In this document: positions 6,911-16,021 of the stretch, in pieces
Layout of the letters: each line of letters begins with the position of its first letter
Numbering within the stretch: the first letter of the stretch is position 1
Assembly: GCA_027623425.1 (NCBI GenBank)
Contig: JAQBTH010000009.1
Coordinates: 1 to 40,499 of the forward strand
DNA length: 40,499 nucleotides
Reading direction: 5' to 3'
DNA from: a bacterium
GTDB taxonomy: Bacteria; Margulisbacteria; Marinamargulisbacteria; UBA817; JAQBTH01
Translations under genes and position numbers: made by a program
The notes under the pieces: model-generated
What the model was told of the DNA's origin: nothing
The model's database searches: none
The model's input: the letters and a program-made list of their open reading frames with translations, nothing else

Positions 6911-8665
6911 TTAGAATACATGCCCAATGTTGAAATGGATGCGCATTTCATTTAATTCATCCAAGCCAAAATCTAAGCGAATCGGGCCAAGGGGTGACAT
7001 GATTCTGATACCAAACCCTTTGCCCCATTTTCCCTTCGACGGGTTGCCCAATGAGCGTGACCATCCCCAGTCTACAAAGACGAGGGTTTGGAAAATATCA
7101 TTGATTAAGAAACGGTATTCAAAGTTAGTGATTAAGCGTTGTTCACCATTTGCGAATGAATTCGGGAAATGGGCGTATCCACGCACGGTGTTTGGTCCAC
7201 CCACATAATACAGTTCCGATGGCTCTGTGTCGCCACTCATTTGACCTAGGATAAAGCGCGTGGCAAAGGTTTGCTTTTCAAAAGTGGGGAAAAACCAGTT
7301 CCAGGTTGTATCGTACTTAATAAAATCAAGCGCTATGTCATCGACAGGTAAGCCCTTTTCAATTGAAATGTAGTGGTACATCCCTTCACGTGGGTTAAAG
7401 GCCACATCACGTGTGTCGTAGGACACGCCGAAGTTATAACTGCGAATGTGGTATTTATTTCCTAGAGATGTGGTGTTTTCTGGGATTTCTATGTTTTCCC
7501 ACTTAAACTCATGGGAGGTTCTAAAGTCATAGGTGATTGGCACCCCAAACGTGGTGCTAAAACCTTGTCTCTGTTCCCGTCTTAGGCCCCCACCGATGGT
7601 ATCAAATCCAATATTTCCTTGGGTATCCCACAGGCGGAAAGTGAAGGATTTTCTATCGTCCCACATCCATGGATTATGGTATTTGAATTGATATGAGTTT
7701 GCGTTTTCGCCCCATTGGCCTTTTAACATAATAAGTTGCCCTGTGCCAAAAATATTGTCTATATTCAAGTCTGAATACGCAAATAACCCACTTCGCTGGC
7801 CATACCCTGCCCCAAAATTCACGCTACCAGTGGATTTTTCTTCTAAGCTCAATTTTAATTTATAATGATCGGGTTCATCGGTTGGTTCAAAGCTTGGGTC
7901 TAACTTTCCAAAATAGTTAAGGTTAAATATTTTTCGTAAATCCCGTTTAAGCGAAATATCGTTTAGGGGCTCGCCTAGCTTTATATCTTTTAATTCTCGG
8001 CGTATCACGTTGTCGCGAGTGCGGGTGTTACCCGTAATAATAATTTCGTCTAGAATCCCTTCGCCAATCACGTATTTTAATTCACTTCCATTGGTATCTG
8101 GGGTAATAACGCGATAGACCTTTATCAAGAAGTAACCGTTGTCTTTGTAATGGGATTCAATTTTTGTAATATCGTCTCTCACATTACCTAGATTTAGTAG
8201 GTCGCCCGTGCGTGACACTATCACCTCGCCTAACGCTTGGTCTGAATAGGTTTTATTGCCCTGGAATGTGATGCGTTTGATAAGCGGGTTTTCCTTCACG
8301 GTGAAGGTAACGCGCTTTCCAGCGCTTACGTTTGTAACTGATGAACGCACCGATTCAAACACGCCCATGGCTTGGATGTTTTTGATGGATCGATTTACTT
8401 TATACGGATTAAACTCTTCACCTTTGACGATGAGAATTTCATTTTGTATCAGTGAGGATGCCACCCGACTATTTCCTCGTATTTGTATGCCAGCAACCAC
8501 ATCTTTACTGCTTTCTGGCGCTTTTATGGTGGGCTTAGGTAATCCGATTTCAGTTTTGGTGCTTAGTGTTTTTAATGATTCTGGATTGGGTGCGGCGGTT
8601 TGTGCCGTCACTGGATTCCAAAAAATACCAATGACACACCAGGCTAGCAGAATAATACGCATCAT
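6911..8665 (-). CDS. bamA: Outer-membrane protein assembly factor BamA
   Basis: BamA inserts beta-barrels into the outer membrane. From the ATG at 8665 the product is 584 residues with a signal peptide (MMRIILLAWCVIG, ending near TAQ). Three POTRA domains follow: about residues 55-125, 126-205 (GNKTYSD start) and 206-280 (GNTRTRDNVIRREL start). The Omp85 barrel follows, with the lid-loop motif VRGYAHF and a terminal Phe (IGHVF). Proteobacterial BamA has five POTRA domains, so this is a shorter form. An earlier in-frame ATG at 8704 would overlap secG and place non-hydrophobic residues before the signal peptide, so 8665 is preferred. Confidence 0.95.
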   Translation of the reverse strand: MMRIILLAWCVIGIFWNPVTAQTAAPNPESLKTLSTKTEIGLPKPTIKAPESSKDVVAGIQIRGNSRVASSLIQNEILIVKGEEFNPYKVNRSIKNIQAMGVFESVRSSVTNVSAGKRVTFTVKENPLIKRITFQGNKTYSDQALGEVIVSRTGDLLNLGNVRDDITKIESHYKDNGYFLIKVYRVITPDTNGSELKYVIGEGILDEIIITGNTRTRDNVIRRELKDIKLGEPLNDISLKRDLRKIFNLNYFGKLDPSFEPTDEPDHYKLKLSLEEKSTGSVNFGAGYGQRSGLFAYSDLNIDNIFGTGQLIMLKGQWGENANSYQFKYHNPWMWDDRKSFTFRLWDTQGNIGFDTIGGGLRREQRQGFSTTFGVPITYDFRTSHEFKWENIEIPENTTSLGNKYHIRSYNFGVSYDTRDVAFNPREGMYHYISIEKGLPVDDIALDFIKYDTTWNWFFPTFEKQTFATRFILGQMSGDTEPSELYYVGGPNTVRGYAHFPNSFANGEQRLITNFEYRFLINDIFQTLVFVDWGWSRSLGNPSKGKWGKGFGIRIMSPLGPIRLDFGLDELNEMRIHFNIGHVF

Positions 8666-8672
8666 AAGCAAT

Positions 8673-8894
8673 TTAGAAGAAGAGCCCCAAAACTGTGGCT
8701 GCAACCATAAAGATAGTCGCTAAACCATATGTAATGCGGTTAAGTGGTGCTTCAAGTTCTTTGTAGGGGTTGTTAAACATACGTGCTTGCCCACCAATGC
8801 TACCAAGCCCTTCGCCTTTTGGTGAGTGTAGCAAAACCGCCACAATCAAGGCTAAACCAGACAATAATTCAATACCAATTAGAAGTTCTCTCAT
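8673..8894 (-). CDS. secG: Protein-export membrane protein SecG
   Basis: This 73-residue protein has two transmembrane helices (about 4-22 and 53-72) joined by the conserved SecG loop HSPKGEGLGSIGGQARMF. SecG assists SecYEG-mediated export. Its ATG at 8894 has GAGGGA upstream. It sits directly before bamA (seven-base gap), an association that fits export of outer-membrane proteins. Confidence 0.93.
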   Translation of the reverse strand: MRELLIGIELLSGLALIVAVLLHSPKGEGLGSIGGQARMFNNPYKELEAPLNRITYGLATIFMVAATVLGLFF

Positions 8895-8926
8895 GTTCCC
8901 TCTCTTCCCGAGGGATGGTAACAGAT

Positions 8927-9511
8927 TTATTGAGCGCCGTCTACAATTCGGATACGTGTTACCGTTACTGGATACTCTGGTACATCGGAAAAATAGCCTT
9001 TTCGCGTGGTTGGAATGACTTTAATTAAATCAACCAGTTCTTGCCCTTTTACCACCTTACCAAATACTGCATAACCATAATCTTGTTCGTTTTTGTAATT
9101 AAGGAAGGTATTGTTATTTACATTAATGAAGAATTGAGATGACGCTGAATGGGGTTCGTTTGTTCGGGCCATTGCAACGGTATACGTGTCGTTACTTAAT
9201 CCATTATTCGCTTCGTTTTTAATCTCAGCTTTGGTGGTTTTTCGTTTCATTCCCGTTTGGAACCCGCCACCTTGGATCATAAAGCCGTCAATGACACGGT
9301 GAAAGATGGTGTCGTTATAAAAACCCGATGCCACATAACTTTTAAAATTTTCTACGGTTATGGGTGCCTTGTCTGGGTAAAGTTCGATGTGAATATCGCC
9401 GCTTTTGCTGCCGCTTGGATCATCAATTCTGACATTCATAATCGCAATCGGCGCAGCCAAAAGTTGCACTGATAAAATAGCTGTAATCAATAACGAAAGT
9501 ACGGATTTCAT
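8927..9511 (-). CDS. Exported cyclophilin-type peptidyl-prolyl isomerase
   Basis: The 194-residue protein has a signal peptide (residues 1-19, ending LLA) and a cyclophilin domain with the active-site segment [13 protein letters not shown] (the Arg is catalytic) and [11 protein letters not shown]. The usual [13 protein letters not shown] element is present near residues 150-165. It catalyses proline isomerisation in folding, here probably in the periplasm given the signal peptide and the following secG-bamA-skp genes. GGAG lies nine bases before the ATG. Confidence 0.92.
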   Translation of the reverse strand: MKSVLSLLITAILSVQLLAAPIAIMNVRIDDPSGSKSGDIHIELYPDKAPITVENFKSYVASGFYNDTIFHRVIDGFMIQGGGFQTGMKRKTTKAEIKNEANNGLSNDTYTVAMARTNEPHSASSQFFINVNNNTFLNYKNEQDYGYAVFGKVVKGQELVDLIKVIPTTRKGYFSDVPEYPVTVTRIRIVDGAQ

Positions 9512-9556
9512 TGTGATATTCTCCAGATTTTGGGATAAATTCTAGTGTAGCATATT

Positions 9557-9973
9557 TTATTGCGCATGTAATAAGAGTGTTTGGGTTTCTTTTCCCACAT
9601 AAAACGCCGCTTCTTTAAACGGAGGAGGCCCCATTTTTATCTTCGCGTTTTTTGAAAAGAACACTTTTTCCTTTGGTATGCCTAAGAAATTTTTATCTAA
9701 CTTATTGTTAGTGTTGGTGTCGTGAAAGGCGGCTATTGCATAGTACCCTTCGGGGAGTTTTGAAAAGCTCGTATACGCTGATAAATCGGCTTTTATTGGG
9801 ACACTGTTGCCTCTATAGGCTTTGTCTAATTCTGTAAAGCCGTCTTTCTTGTTATACAGGCCGATTCGAACGACACCATTCGGGTTTTCGATTCCTCGTA
9901 ACGTCACTGTAACTGTGGTGGCATGCGCCATCGTGGTGCTTAACAATAACAGTGATATTAGCAATTGTTTCAT
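9557..9973 (-). CDS. DUF2141 exported protein
   Basis: The 138-residue product has a signal peptide (residues 1-18, ending AHA) and the DUF2141 signature: GVVRIGLYNKKDGF, PEGYYAIAAFHDTNTNNKLDKN and LGIPKE. The DxNxNxKLD segment looks like a calcium-type loop. Its function is not established in the literature known to me. Its start overlaps the bioA stop by four bases (ATGA), so it is translationally coupled to the biotin genes despite having no evident biotin role. Confidence 0.85.
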   Translation of the reverse strand: MKQLLISLLLLSTTMAHATTVTVTLRGIENPNGVVRIGLYNKKDGFTELDKAYRGNSVPIKADLSAYTSFSKLPEGYYAIAAFHDTNTNNKLDKNFLGIPKEKVFFSKNAKIKMGPPPFKEAAFYVGKETQTLLLHAQ

Positions 9974-11322
9974 TGGCCAAAAACCTCATTTATGGTGGTG
10001 TGAATCCATTCCATTATAACCTCTAATTCACTCACTGTGGTGCATAATGGTGGAAAGATATACATGGTGTTGCCAAGGGGCCGTAGCATTACATGATGTT
10101 TTAGTCCGGCCTGGTAAAGCAGACGTGGAATGCGATGGGAGTCTGGGAATGGCGCATTTGTTTTGGCATCTATAATGTCGATCGCTGCAATCGCACCGAA
10201 CGCACGTGGGTTTTTAAAGTTTGGGTGTGCGGCTAGTTGATGAATATGCTGATTAAGTGATGTGGATAGCTGCGCGACATTTTTCAGTGTGTCTTCTTCA
10301 GCAAATAGCGCAATGCTCGCGTTTGCCGCGGCACAGGCGATCGGATTGGCCGTGAAGGTGTGACCGTGGTAGAAGGTTTTGTGATCGTGGTAATCCCCGT
10401 AGAATGCCTCATAAATTTGGCTTGTGGTTAGGGTTGCGGCGATGGGCAGGGTGCCGGATGTGAGCCCTTTTGATACACACATAAAATCCGGCGCAATGCC
10501 CGACCAATCGCAGGCCCACATTTTGCCTGTTCTGCCGAAGCCCGTGGCGATTTCATCGGCGATGAGATGCACGTTATAGGTTGTGGTTAAGGCGCTTAGT
10601 GCGCTTAAGTATTCGGGGCTGTAGAATCGCATGCCGCCTGCGCATTGGGCCAGTGGTTCTACCACCATCGCCGCGGTGGTATGGTGGTGTGCTTTGAGAT
10701 GGGCTTCGAGCGTTGTAATGGCCTGATCAACACTGATGGGCACCGGAGAATCAAGCGTGGGGTGGGTTAACGGAACTGGCATTGCGTGGGCCTTGAATAA
10801 CCAGGGTGAAAAGGTGCCATGAAACACATCCACACCGCTAACAGACATGGTGCCTAATGTGTCACCGTGGTACCCATTTTCTAAGTATAAAACGGCCTGC
10901 TTTTCTGGTTTATTTTGGTGTTGCCAATACTGAAAACTCATCTTTAACGCGACCTCTATGGCGCAAGACCCGTTATCTGAATAAAACACCCGTGTGAGCG
11001 TGTCTGGTGTTATGTTTACAAGTGTTTCTGATAAATTTATAGCCGGATTGTGGGTTAGGCCTCCAAACATAACATGGGGCAAGGTTTCAGCTTGTGATGC
11101 GATTGCTTGCGTGATTTTTGGGTGTGCGTGACCATGCACATTGCACCACCAACTCGCGATGGTATCGTAAATATAGTGGCCCGATTCATCAAAGAGTTTG
11201 ATGCCCTTTGAATGGGTGATCAATGGCGGTGGAAATTGGTCTAATTCTTTCATCTGGGCGTAAGGATGCCAGTTGTATTTAAGGTCTTTTTCCTGCTGCG
11301 ATTTGGTGTTATTTGATGGCAT
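9970..11322 (-). CDS. bioA: Adenosylmethionine-8-amino-7-oxononanoate aminotransferase
   Basis: BioA converts 8-amino-7-oxononanoate (KAPA) to 7,8-diaminopelargonate with S-adenosylmethionine as amino donor. The 450-residue product is a class III PLP aminotransferase with the BioA-type WHPYAQM start (about 17-23), DTIASWWCNVHGHAHP, YHGDTLG, LIADEIATGFGRTG, and the PLP lysine in VSKGLTSG (about residue 285). Its start overlaps bioD by 14 bases. Confidence 0.96.
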   Translation of the reverse strand: MPSNNTKSQQEKDLKYNWHPYAQMKELDQFPPPLITHSKGIKLFDESGHYIYDTIASWWCNVHGHAHPKITQAIASQAETLPHVMFGGLTHNPAINLSETLVNITPDTLTRVFYSDNGSCAIEVALKMSFQYWQHQNKPEKQAVLYLENGYHGDTLGTMSVSGVDVFHGTFSPWLFKAHAMPVPLTHPTLDSPVPISVDQAITTLEAHLKAHHHTTAAMVVEPLAQCAGGMRFYSPEYLSALSALTTTYNVHLIADEIATGFGRTGKMWACDWSGIAPDFMCVSKGLTSGTLPIAATLTTSQIYEAFYGDYHDHKTFYHGHTFTANPIACAAANASIALFAEEDTLKNVAQLSTSLNQHIHQLAAHPNFKNPRAFGAIAAIDIIDAKTNAPFPDSHRIPRLLYQAGLKHHVMLRPLGNTMYIFPPLCTTVSELEVIMEWIHTTINEVFGQ

Positions 11323-11998
11323 ATTGGATTACTTTTTCTGCTATGTCGCGGTAACTCTTTTGGTCGGGATTGTAGGGCAAAATACCTAAAACAGGTGCGT
11401 GACCCAGTTGGGAAATGATGTGTGGGTTGTCTTGGGAGATGTGGGTGGCCGTGGGGTCTGATGTGGGTGGGGCGCTGTGGTTGATGATAAGACCGATTAC
11501 GGGAATGCGGTGGGTGGTTAGGGCACTTAGTGTGAGTAGGGCATGATTGATGCAGCCCAATTTATTATCCACAACTACGATAGTCGGAATGCTCATTTCG
11601 GCGACAAGGTCTAAGGTTGTTAGTGTGTCTGTTAGGGGAACCATGAGCCCCCCTGCCCCTTCGATCAGTACAATATCATGTGTATTTTGTAAGGCTGTTG
11701 ATGCGGCTTTTAATTTGGATGGGTTTATAGAAATACCCTGTTCTTTTGCTGCTAAATGGGGCGAGGCTGCCATTTGAAATTCATAGACACTTCGCGCGTT
11801 TGCCATTGCATCTTTGGCGTCGGTTACGCCCATCGCAGTATTATGCGCGGAAATATCAGGGCAATCTAAATCGCCACATTGCACCCATTTTTGGGTGGTG
11901 ATGTTATGGCCAAGGGAACGTATGGCCGCGGCCAAGTGGCCTGTGACATGGGTTTTTCCCACGCCGGTGTCGGTTCCCGTAATAAACACAAGTCCCAT
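11309..11998 (-). CDS. bioD: Dethiobiotin synthetase
   Basis: BioD closes the ureido ring of dethiobiotin using CO2 and ATP. The 229-residue product has the P-loop variant GTDTGVGKTHVTG (residues 7-19), the lysine in TQKWVQCG (about 36; the usual form is KPVQSG, so Val-Gln is kept but the Lys-Pro is shifted), and the EGAGGLMVPL signature (about 114-123). It follows bioC by 11 bases and overlaps bioA. The start has GGTGGG upstream. Confidence 0.94.
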   Translation of the reverse strand: MGLVFITGTDTGVGKTHVTGHLAAAIRSLGHNITTQKWVQCGDLDCPDISAHNTAMGVTDAKDAMANARSVYEFQMAASPHLAAKEQGISINPSKLKAASTALQNTHDIVLIEGAGGLMVPLTDTLTTLDLVAEMSIPTIVVVDNKLGCINHALLTLSALTTHRIPVIGLIINHSAPPTSDPTATHISQDNPHIISQLGHAPVLGILPYNPDQKSYRDIAEKVIQYAIK

Positions 11999-12009
11999 AG
12001 CCCACCATC

Positions 12010-12753
12010 TTAGTTGGGTTTAGCGATTATGACAATGACCTCATATTCTAGTGCAATTTGCGTGGATACCTTGGGGTAATATTGGGTGATTTTTCGAAGG
12101 TGTTGGGGGGTAAATAGCCCGTGTTTAAGGGTGTTTGCGTGATAGGCTCCTGTGGCTTTGATGTGCCGTAGGGCATGAAACACATCTGGAAAGTATAAGG
12201 CGTGAGTGTCTGTTTTGACGTGGGCTATTGTAAATTGCGCTGAAAGGGCCTGGCTCAGTGCGTCAACATTCAGAAAGGATGCACTAGGCAATCTGGGAAA
12301 ATGGGGATACGCCTGTTGTACGGCAGACTGAAGCGAACGAAATGTACCTGGACCCGCTAGAGATATCGCCAAGGTGCCATCTGGTGATAGGTGATCGTGG
12401 CATGTTGCTATCCACTTATTGGAGGGCACCCACTGCAGCGTCATATTTGAGGCGATAAGATCGGCTTTTGGTAGAGAAATTGTTTCGATGTCATGGCATA
12501 ACCAGTGAATATTAGGGGCATTGATGGTGTGTTTCGCCACTTGGATTGTGGCTGGCGCGTTATCAATAACTGTTATGGGGGTGTTGGGAAACGTGGTAGC
12601 GAGTAATTCAGATAGAAAGCCTGTGCCACCGCCAAGTTCGAGTATGGATGAGGGGTGTAGGTCTCGAATATGATGGAGTAGGTCTTCGGCAACAGTCTGT
12701 TGCACACTGGCGGCATCTCGGTAGGTGTCTGCCGCTTGGTTAAAGGCTGGCAA
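12010..12753 (-). CDS. bioC: Malonyl-ACP O-methyltransferase
   Basis: BioC methylates malonyl-ACP so that fatty acid synthesis can make the pimeloyl chain. The 247-residue product shows the BioC N-terminus (FNQAADTYRDAASVQ), SAM-binding motif I ILELGGGTGFLSELL (about 37-51), the acidic VIDNAP after strand 2, and SNMTLQWV, typical of BioC. The start is TTG at 12753, with AGGAGG six bases upstream, a strong site that makes this start secure. The preceding esterase gene overlaps it by 14 bases. Confidence 0.92.
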   Translation of the reverse strand: MPAFNQAADTYRDAASVQQTVAEDLLHHIRDLHPSSILELGGGTGFLSELLATTFPNTPITVIDNAPATIQVAKHTINAPNIHWLCHDIETISLPKADLIASNMTLQWVPSNKWIATCHDHLSPDGTLAISLAGPGTFRSLQSAVQQAYPHFPRLPSASFLNVDALSQALSAQFTIAHVKTDTHALYFPDVFHALRHIKATGAYHANTLKHGLFTPQHLRKITQYYPKVSTQIALEYEVIVIIAKPN

Positions 12754-13375
12754 AATAACCCTCCTGAATCAAGAAATGGCCAAAATTTGGCGCTGGCACA
12801 TGGGTAAGATTGCCCCATGACTTAAAAAAGCGTTTGGTGGGCGCATAAGGTGCAATTTGGTCATTTAATCCATGTGTCCAGGTAACCGGAATGGTATTGT
12901 TTGAATACTCGTATTGCGTCAGGTTGATGGTGGCTAAATAGTCTAGGGTTTTCCTAAGTGCATGGGCATCAAGTTGGGATTTCCAATGATCAAGTTGCGC
13001 ACGAATAGATGGCGTGATAATGCCCTGAAACCCTGCGCGATAAAACGCGTCCATTGCCGCTTGAGGGTGTGTGTCTAACTGAGTGTATATTGGGGCCAAA
13101 CTTTCGGCACTATAATGTGGAAATGGGGCAATAAGATGAGCTGATTTTATGTTCTCTTGGCAGGCTGGGTCTTGTAGCCACTGGGCGATGATCATGGCCC
13201 CCATGGAAAACCCAATTACATCGATCGGTTGAGGCGCCGAAAGTAGCGTTTCTTTCGCAATTGCAATCGCATCATGGGTGGTGTTCGGCGCAACATGCGT
13301 TTGTGTTGGCAATTGAATGCCTGCAAAGAGAGATTGCGTGGTGGCCCACCCTGGTAGAGCAATTGCTTCAATCAT
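12740..13375 (-). CDS. bioH: Alpha/beta hydrolase, probable pimeloyl-ACP methyl ester esterase
   Basis: The 211-residue product begins IEAIALPGWA, as in BioH-type proteins, with the nucleophile in GFSMGA (Ser57), an acid in HGLNDQIAP and a His in NFGHFLIQEG near the C-terminus. In the BioC-BioH pathway this enzyme removes the methyl group from pimeloyl-ACP methyl ester. Its position between bioF and bioC supports this role, although related genes (bioG, bioK, bioV) do the same job and the exact family is uncertain. I chose the ATG at 13375 because it overlaps the bioF stop as ATGA; a longer frame from 13489 runs through bioF and is an artefact. Confidence 0.8.
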   Translation of the reverse strand: MIEAIALPGWATTQSLFAGIQLPTQTHVAPNTTHDAIAIAKETLLSAPQPIDVIGFSMGAMIIAQWLQDPACQENIKSAHLIAPFPHYSAESLAPIYTQLDTHPQAAMDAFYRAGFQGIITPSIRAQLDHWKSQLDAHALRKTLDYLATINLTQYEYSNNTIPVTWTHGLNDQIAPYAPTKRFFKSWGNLTHVPAPNFGHFLIQEGYFASL

Positions 13376-14496
13376 AATGCCTCTATTAATGTTTGTATGT
13401 GGGCTTGCGTATGGTGAGTTGTTATTACAATACGAAGGCGCGCTTCGCCGTCTGGCACTGTTGGTGGCCGCATGGCGATGACATTGCACCCTGCTAAGGC
13501 CAGCTTGGATTGGGCTTCAAGCACTGTTCTGTTTTCCCCAAGTATAATGGGAATAATTGGGGAATTCCCACGGGTTTGGAACCCTGCGGTTGAAAGTGTA
13601 TTTCGAATCTGATCAGCGGTTTGAATTAACGTTTCGCGCTCACAATTCATGGATTTAATTTTGGTGAGTGCCGCGCGATTCACGGCGATAACAGGCAACG
13701 GTAGCGCTGTGGAATAAATGAAGCCGCGGCAGGTGTTGATCAGTTGGTTTTTACGTTCCTTGGAACATGCCACAAAGGCGCCGGCTGACCCCGCAGACTT
13801 GCCAAATGTGGCGGTAATGTAGTCGCATTGGTTTTGCACGCCCTCTTTGGCAATTAAGCCCATTCCATTCGGGCCAAACACGCCCCACGCATGGGCCTCG
13901 TCGATTAATAGCTCGCAATTGTACATGCTTTTTAACGCAATCAGCTCGGAAATTGGCGCGCTATCCCCTTCCATACTAAATACCGATTCAGTCACAATTA
14001 AGACCCGTGAAAATGAATGTTTAGCGGACTGGAGACGTGCTTCTAAGTGCCCCATGTCGTTGTGGCGGTAACGCAGTAGTTTTGCACCAGATAAGCGAAT
14101 GCCGTCAATTAAGCTGGCGTGAACAAATTTGTCGGCGATTACCAAATCGCCCTTACCCACGATTGCAGGTATTAGGCTCACGTTCATTTGGTAGCCCGAA
14201 TTAAAAACCAATGCGGACTCGGCGCCCATGCTAGCAGCCAACTCTGCTTCAAGGTGATGAGTGATCGCACGGTCACCAGATACCAACCTAGACCCTGTGC
14301 TTCCTGTTCCATATTCTAGGGCTGCCTCTGCCATCACCTGCGCCAATTCTGGGTGTGTACTTAGTCCCAAATAGTCGTTTGCACTAAAATCGATTAGGGT
14401 GCGGCCTTGGCGCTCGATGAACGCACCGCCTCGGCGCTGTGTTGGCGTGCACGTGCGGTGATTATCCGCACTTAACGCATCTGGCTCTAAACTCAC
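13372..14496 (-). CDS. bioF: 8-amino-7-oxononanoate synthase
   Basis: BioF condenses pimeloyl thioester with alanine to form KAPA. The 374-residue PLP enzyme contains DFSANDYLGLSTHPE, GTGSTGSRLVSGD, FNSGYQMN, LIDEAHAWGVFGPNG, TFGKSAGSAGAF (PLP lysine about residue 231) and RPPTVPDGEARLR, all alpha-oxoamine synthase landmarks with BioF-like character. The start is GTG at 14496, one base after the ftsZ stop codon, so the biotin genes follow the division genes directly and probably share their transcript. No bioB is in the window. Confidence 0.95.
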   Translation of the reverse strand: MSLEPDALSADNHRTCTPTQRRGGAFIERQGRTLIDFSANDYLGLSTHPELAQVMAEAALEYGTGSTGSRLVSGDRAITHHLEAELAASMGAESALVFNSGYQMNVSLIPAIVGKGDLVIADKFVHASLIDGIRLSGAKLLRYRHNDMGHLEARLQSAKHSFSRVLIVTESVFSMEGDSAPISELIALKSMYNCELLIDEAHAWGVFGPNGMGLIAKEGVQNQCDYITATFGKSAGSAGAFVACSKERKNQLINTCRGFIYSTALPLPVIAVNRAALTKIKSMNCERETLIQTADQIRNTLSTAGFQTRGNSPIIPIILGENRTVLEAQSKLALAGCNVIAMRPPTVPDGEARLRIVITTHHTQAHIQTLIEAL

Positions 14497-14497
14497 C

Positions 14498-15979
14498 TTA
14501 TTTTAATTTACGTAAAAAGGACGGTACTTCTAATTTTTCGTCGAGATCGTTTTCAACGGTATCGATGCTTAATTCTGTGCTATCCAATGTGGGCTTATGA
14601 TCGTAGTGTTGCATTTGGCGCGGCGCGGCGGCTTGTGAGTGCCCCATAGATTGCGGTTGCTCATGTGCGCGATTATGCGCTGGATTCATTGGGTTTGCCG
14701 GCGGCTGTGGCGCAACTGGTGCCTGATGACGGTAGCCTGCTGGGTCGACCAACTGTTGCGGCGCCGAGTGACGCGCGTCCAATGATTCTTTGATAATCGG
14801 GCTATGCTGATTGAATTCCTGCGTGCCTTGGTTTGCATACTGAGATTGTGCTGAACCAGGACGCTGTTGTGCCATGGACGGCGCTGGCGCGTCATTACCT
14901 GCACTTAGTGGCGTGACTAGATTTTGTTTTTGCTGCTCTTGAAGAGGTTGCATTTGAGGCTCTTGCTCTTCGATATCACGCGCGGCTTTAAAAGACTCAG
15001 TGAAAATGTCGCGACGTTTAAATGGTTCTCTGTTTTGTTTAAAACCCGTTGCGATTACTGTAACCATTATTTCATCCTGCATGCCTTCATCTATTACCGA
15101 ACCAAATAAAATATTGGCATCTGGATCAACAGCGCCGTAGATAATATCTGCCGCATCATTGACTTCATGTAAGGTTAGATTTGCGCCACCAGTAACATTT
15201 AAAATAACGCCTGTGGCGCCAGTAATTGTTTCTTCTAAAAGTGGGGACATAATTGCGTTTTCAGCCGCTTCAACAGCTCTGTTATCGCCATTGGCACGGC
15301 CAATTCCCATCATCGCAGAACCGGATTCCGTCATAATGGTTTTTACATCCGCAAAATCAAGATTTACTAGGCCAGGAATGGTGATTAAATCGGCAATACC
15401 CTGGACACCTTGGCGCAATACATCATCGGCGATTTTGAAGGCGTCGACTAATGCCGTGGTACGGTCTACTACTGATAATAATTTATCATTTGGTATGACG
15501 ATGAGCGCATCCACTTGTGCGCGCAACTCATCTAAGCCCTTTTCCGCTTGTTCTGCACGTATTGGGCCTTCAAAACGAAACGGTTTGGTTACAACCGCGA
15601 TTGTTAATGCTCCTAATTCTCTCGCAATTTTAGCTACGATTGGAGACGCGCCCGTTCCCGTTCCGCCACCCATTCCAGCCGTAAGAAAAACCATGTCTGA
15701 TCCTGCTAACGCTGCTTCTAAATCTTCTCTGGATTCGTTTGCTGAGGCTTCCCCAACTTGTGGTTTGGCTCCACCGCCAAGACCTTTTGTGATTTTTTCT
15801 CCGATTTGTAATTTATGATCGGCTAGCGATACATTCAGTGACTGAGCGTCTGTATTAATGGCCCAAAACTCTACACCCTTAAGTGACGATGTAACCATTC
15901 TGTTGACGGCGTTTCCGCCCGCCCCACCGACGCCAATGACTTTAATCGTTGCATATGCTTTGATATCTTCTTCTGGCAC
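14498..15979 (-). CDS. ftsZ: Cell division protein FtsZ
   Basis: FtsZ is the tubulin-like GTPase that forms the division ring. The product has [15 protein letters not shown] at the N-terminus, the GTP-binding signature [10 protein letters not shown] (104-113), and the T7 region with [11 protein letters not shown]. After the globular core comes a long Gln/Pro-rich linker (about 330-470), then the C-terminal peptide [10 protein letters not shown], which binds FtsA and other partners. A GTG at 15991 and one at 15979 are both possible; the second has GGAGG five bases upstream, giving [16 protein letters not shown], and I chose it (493 residues). Confidence 0.96.
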   Translation of the reverse strand: MPEEDIKAYATIKVIGVGGAGGNAVNRMVTSSLKGVEFWAINTDAQSLNVSLADHKLQIGEKITKGLGGGAKPQVGEASANESREDLEAALAGSDMVFLTAGMGGGTGTGASPIVAKIARELGALTIAVVTKPFRFEGPIRAEQAEKGLDELRAQVDALIVIPNDKLLSVVDRTTALVDAFKIADDVLRQGVQGIADLITIPGLVNLDFADVKTIMTESGSAMMGIGRANGDNRAVEAAENAIMSPLLEETITGATGVILNVTGGANLTLHEVNDAADIIYGAVDPDANILFGSVIDEGMQDEIMVTVIATGFKQNREPFKRRDIFTESFKAARDIEEQEPQMQPLQEQQKQNLVTPLSAGNDAPAPSMAQQRPGSAQSQYANQGTQEFNQHSPIIKESLDARHSAPQQLVDPAGYRHQAPVAPQPPANPMNPAHNRAHEQPQSMGHSQAAAPRQMQHYDHKPTLDSTELSIDTVENDLDEKLEVPSFLRKLK

Positions 15980-16021
15980 CTTGTCCTCCACATGTTGAAA
16001 TTTAACAACGAGTATACACTA

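Noticed and set aside
15159-15818. Long plus-strand frame of 219 residues antisense to ftsZ
   Set aside because: It is the mirror of the conserved ftsZ core, is rich in Ser/Pro/Ala by codon complementarity and has no domain or ribosome binding site.
14498-15991. FtsZ start at the GTG at 15991
   Set aside because: It lies inside the Shine-Dalgarno sequence GGAGG; the GTG at 15979 has the correct spacing.
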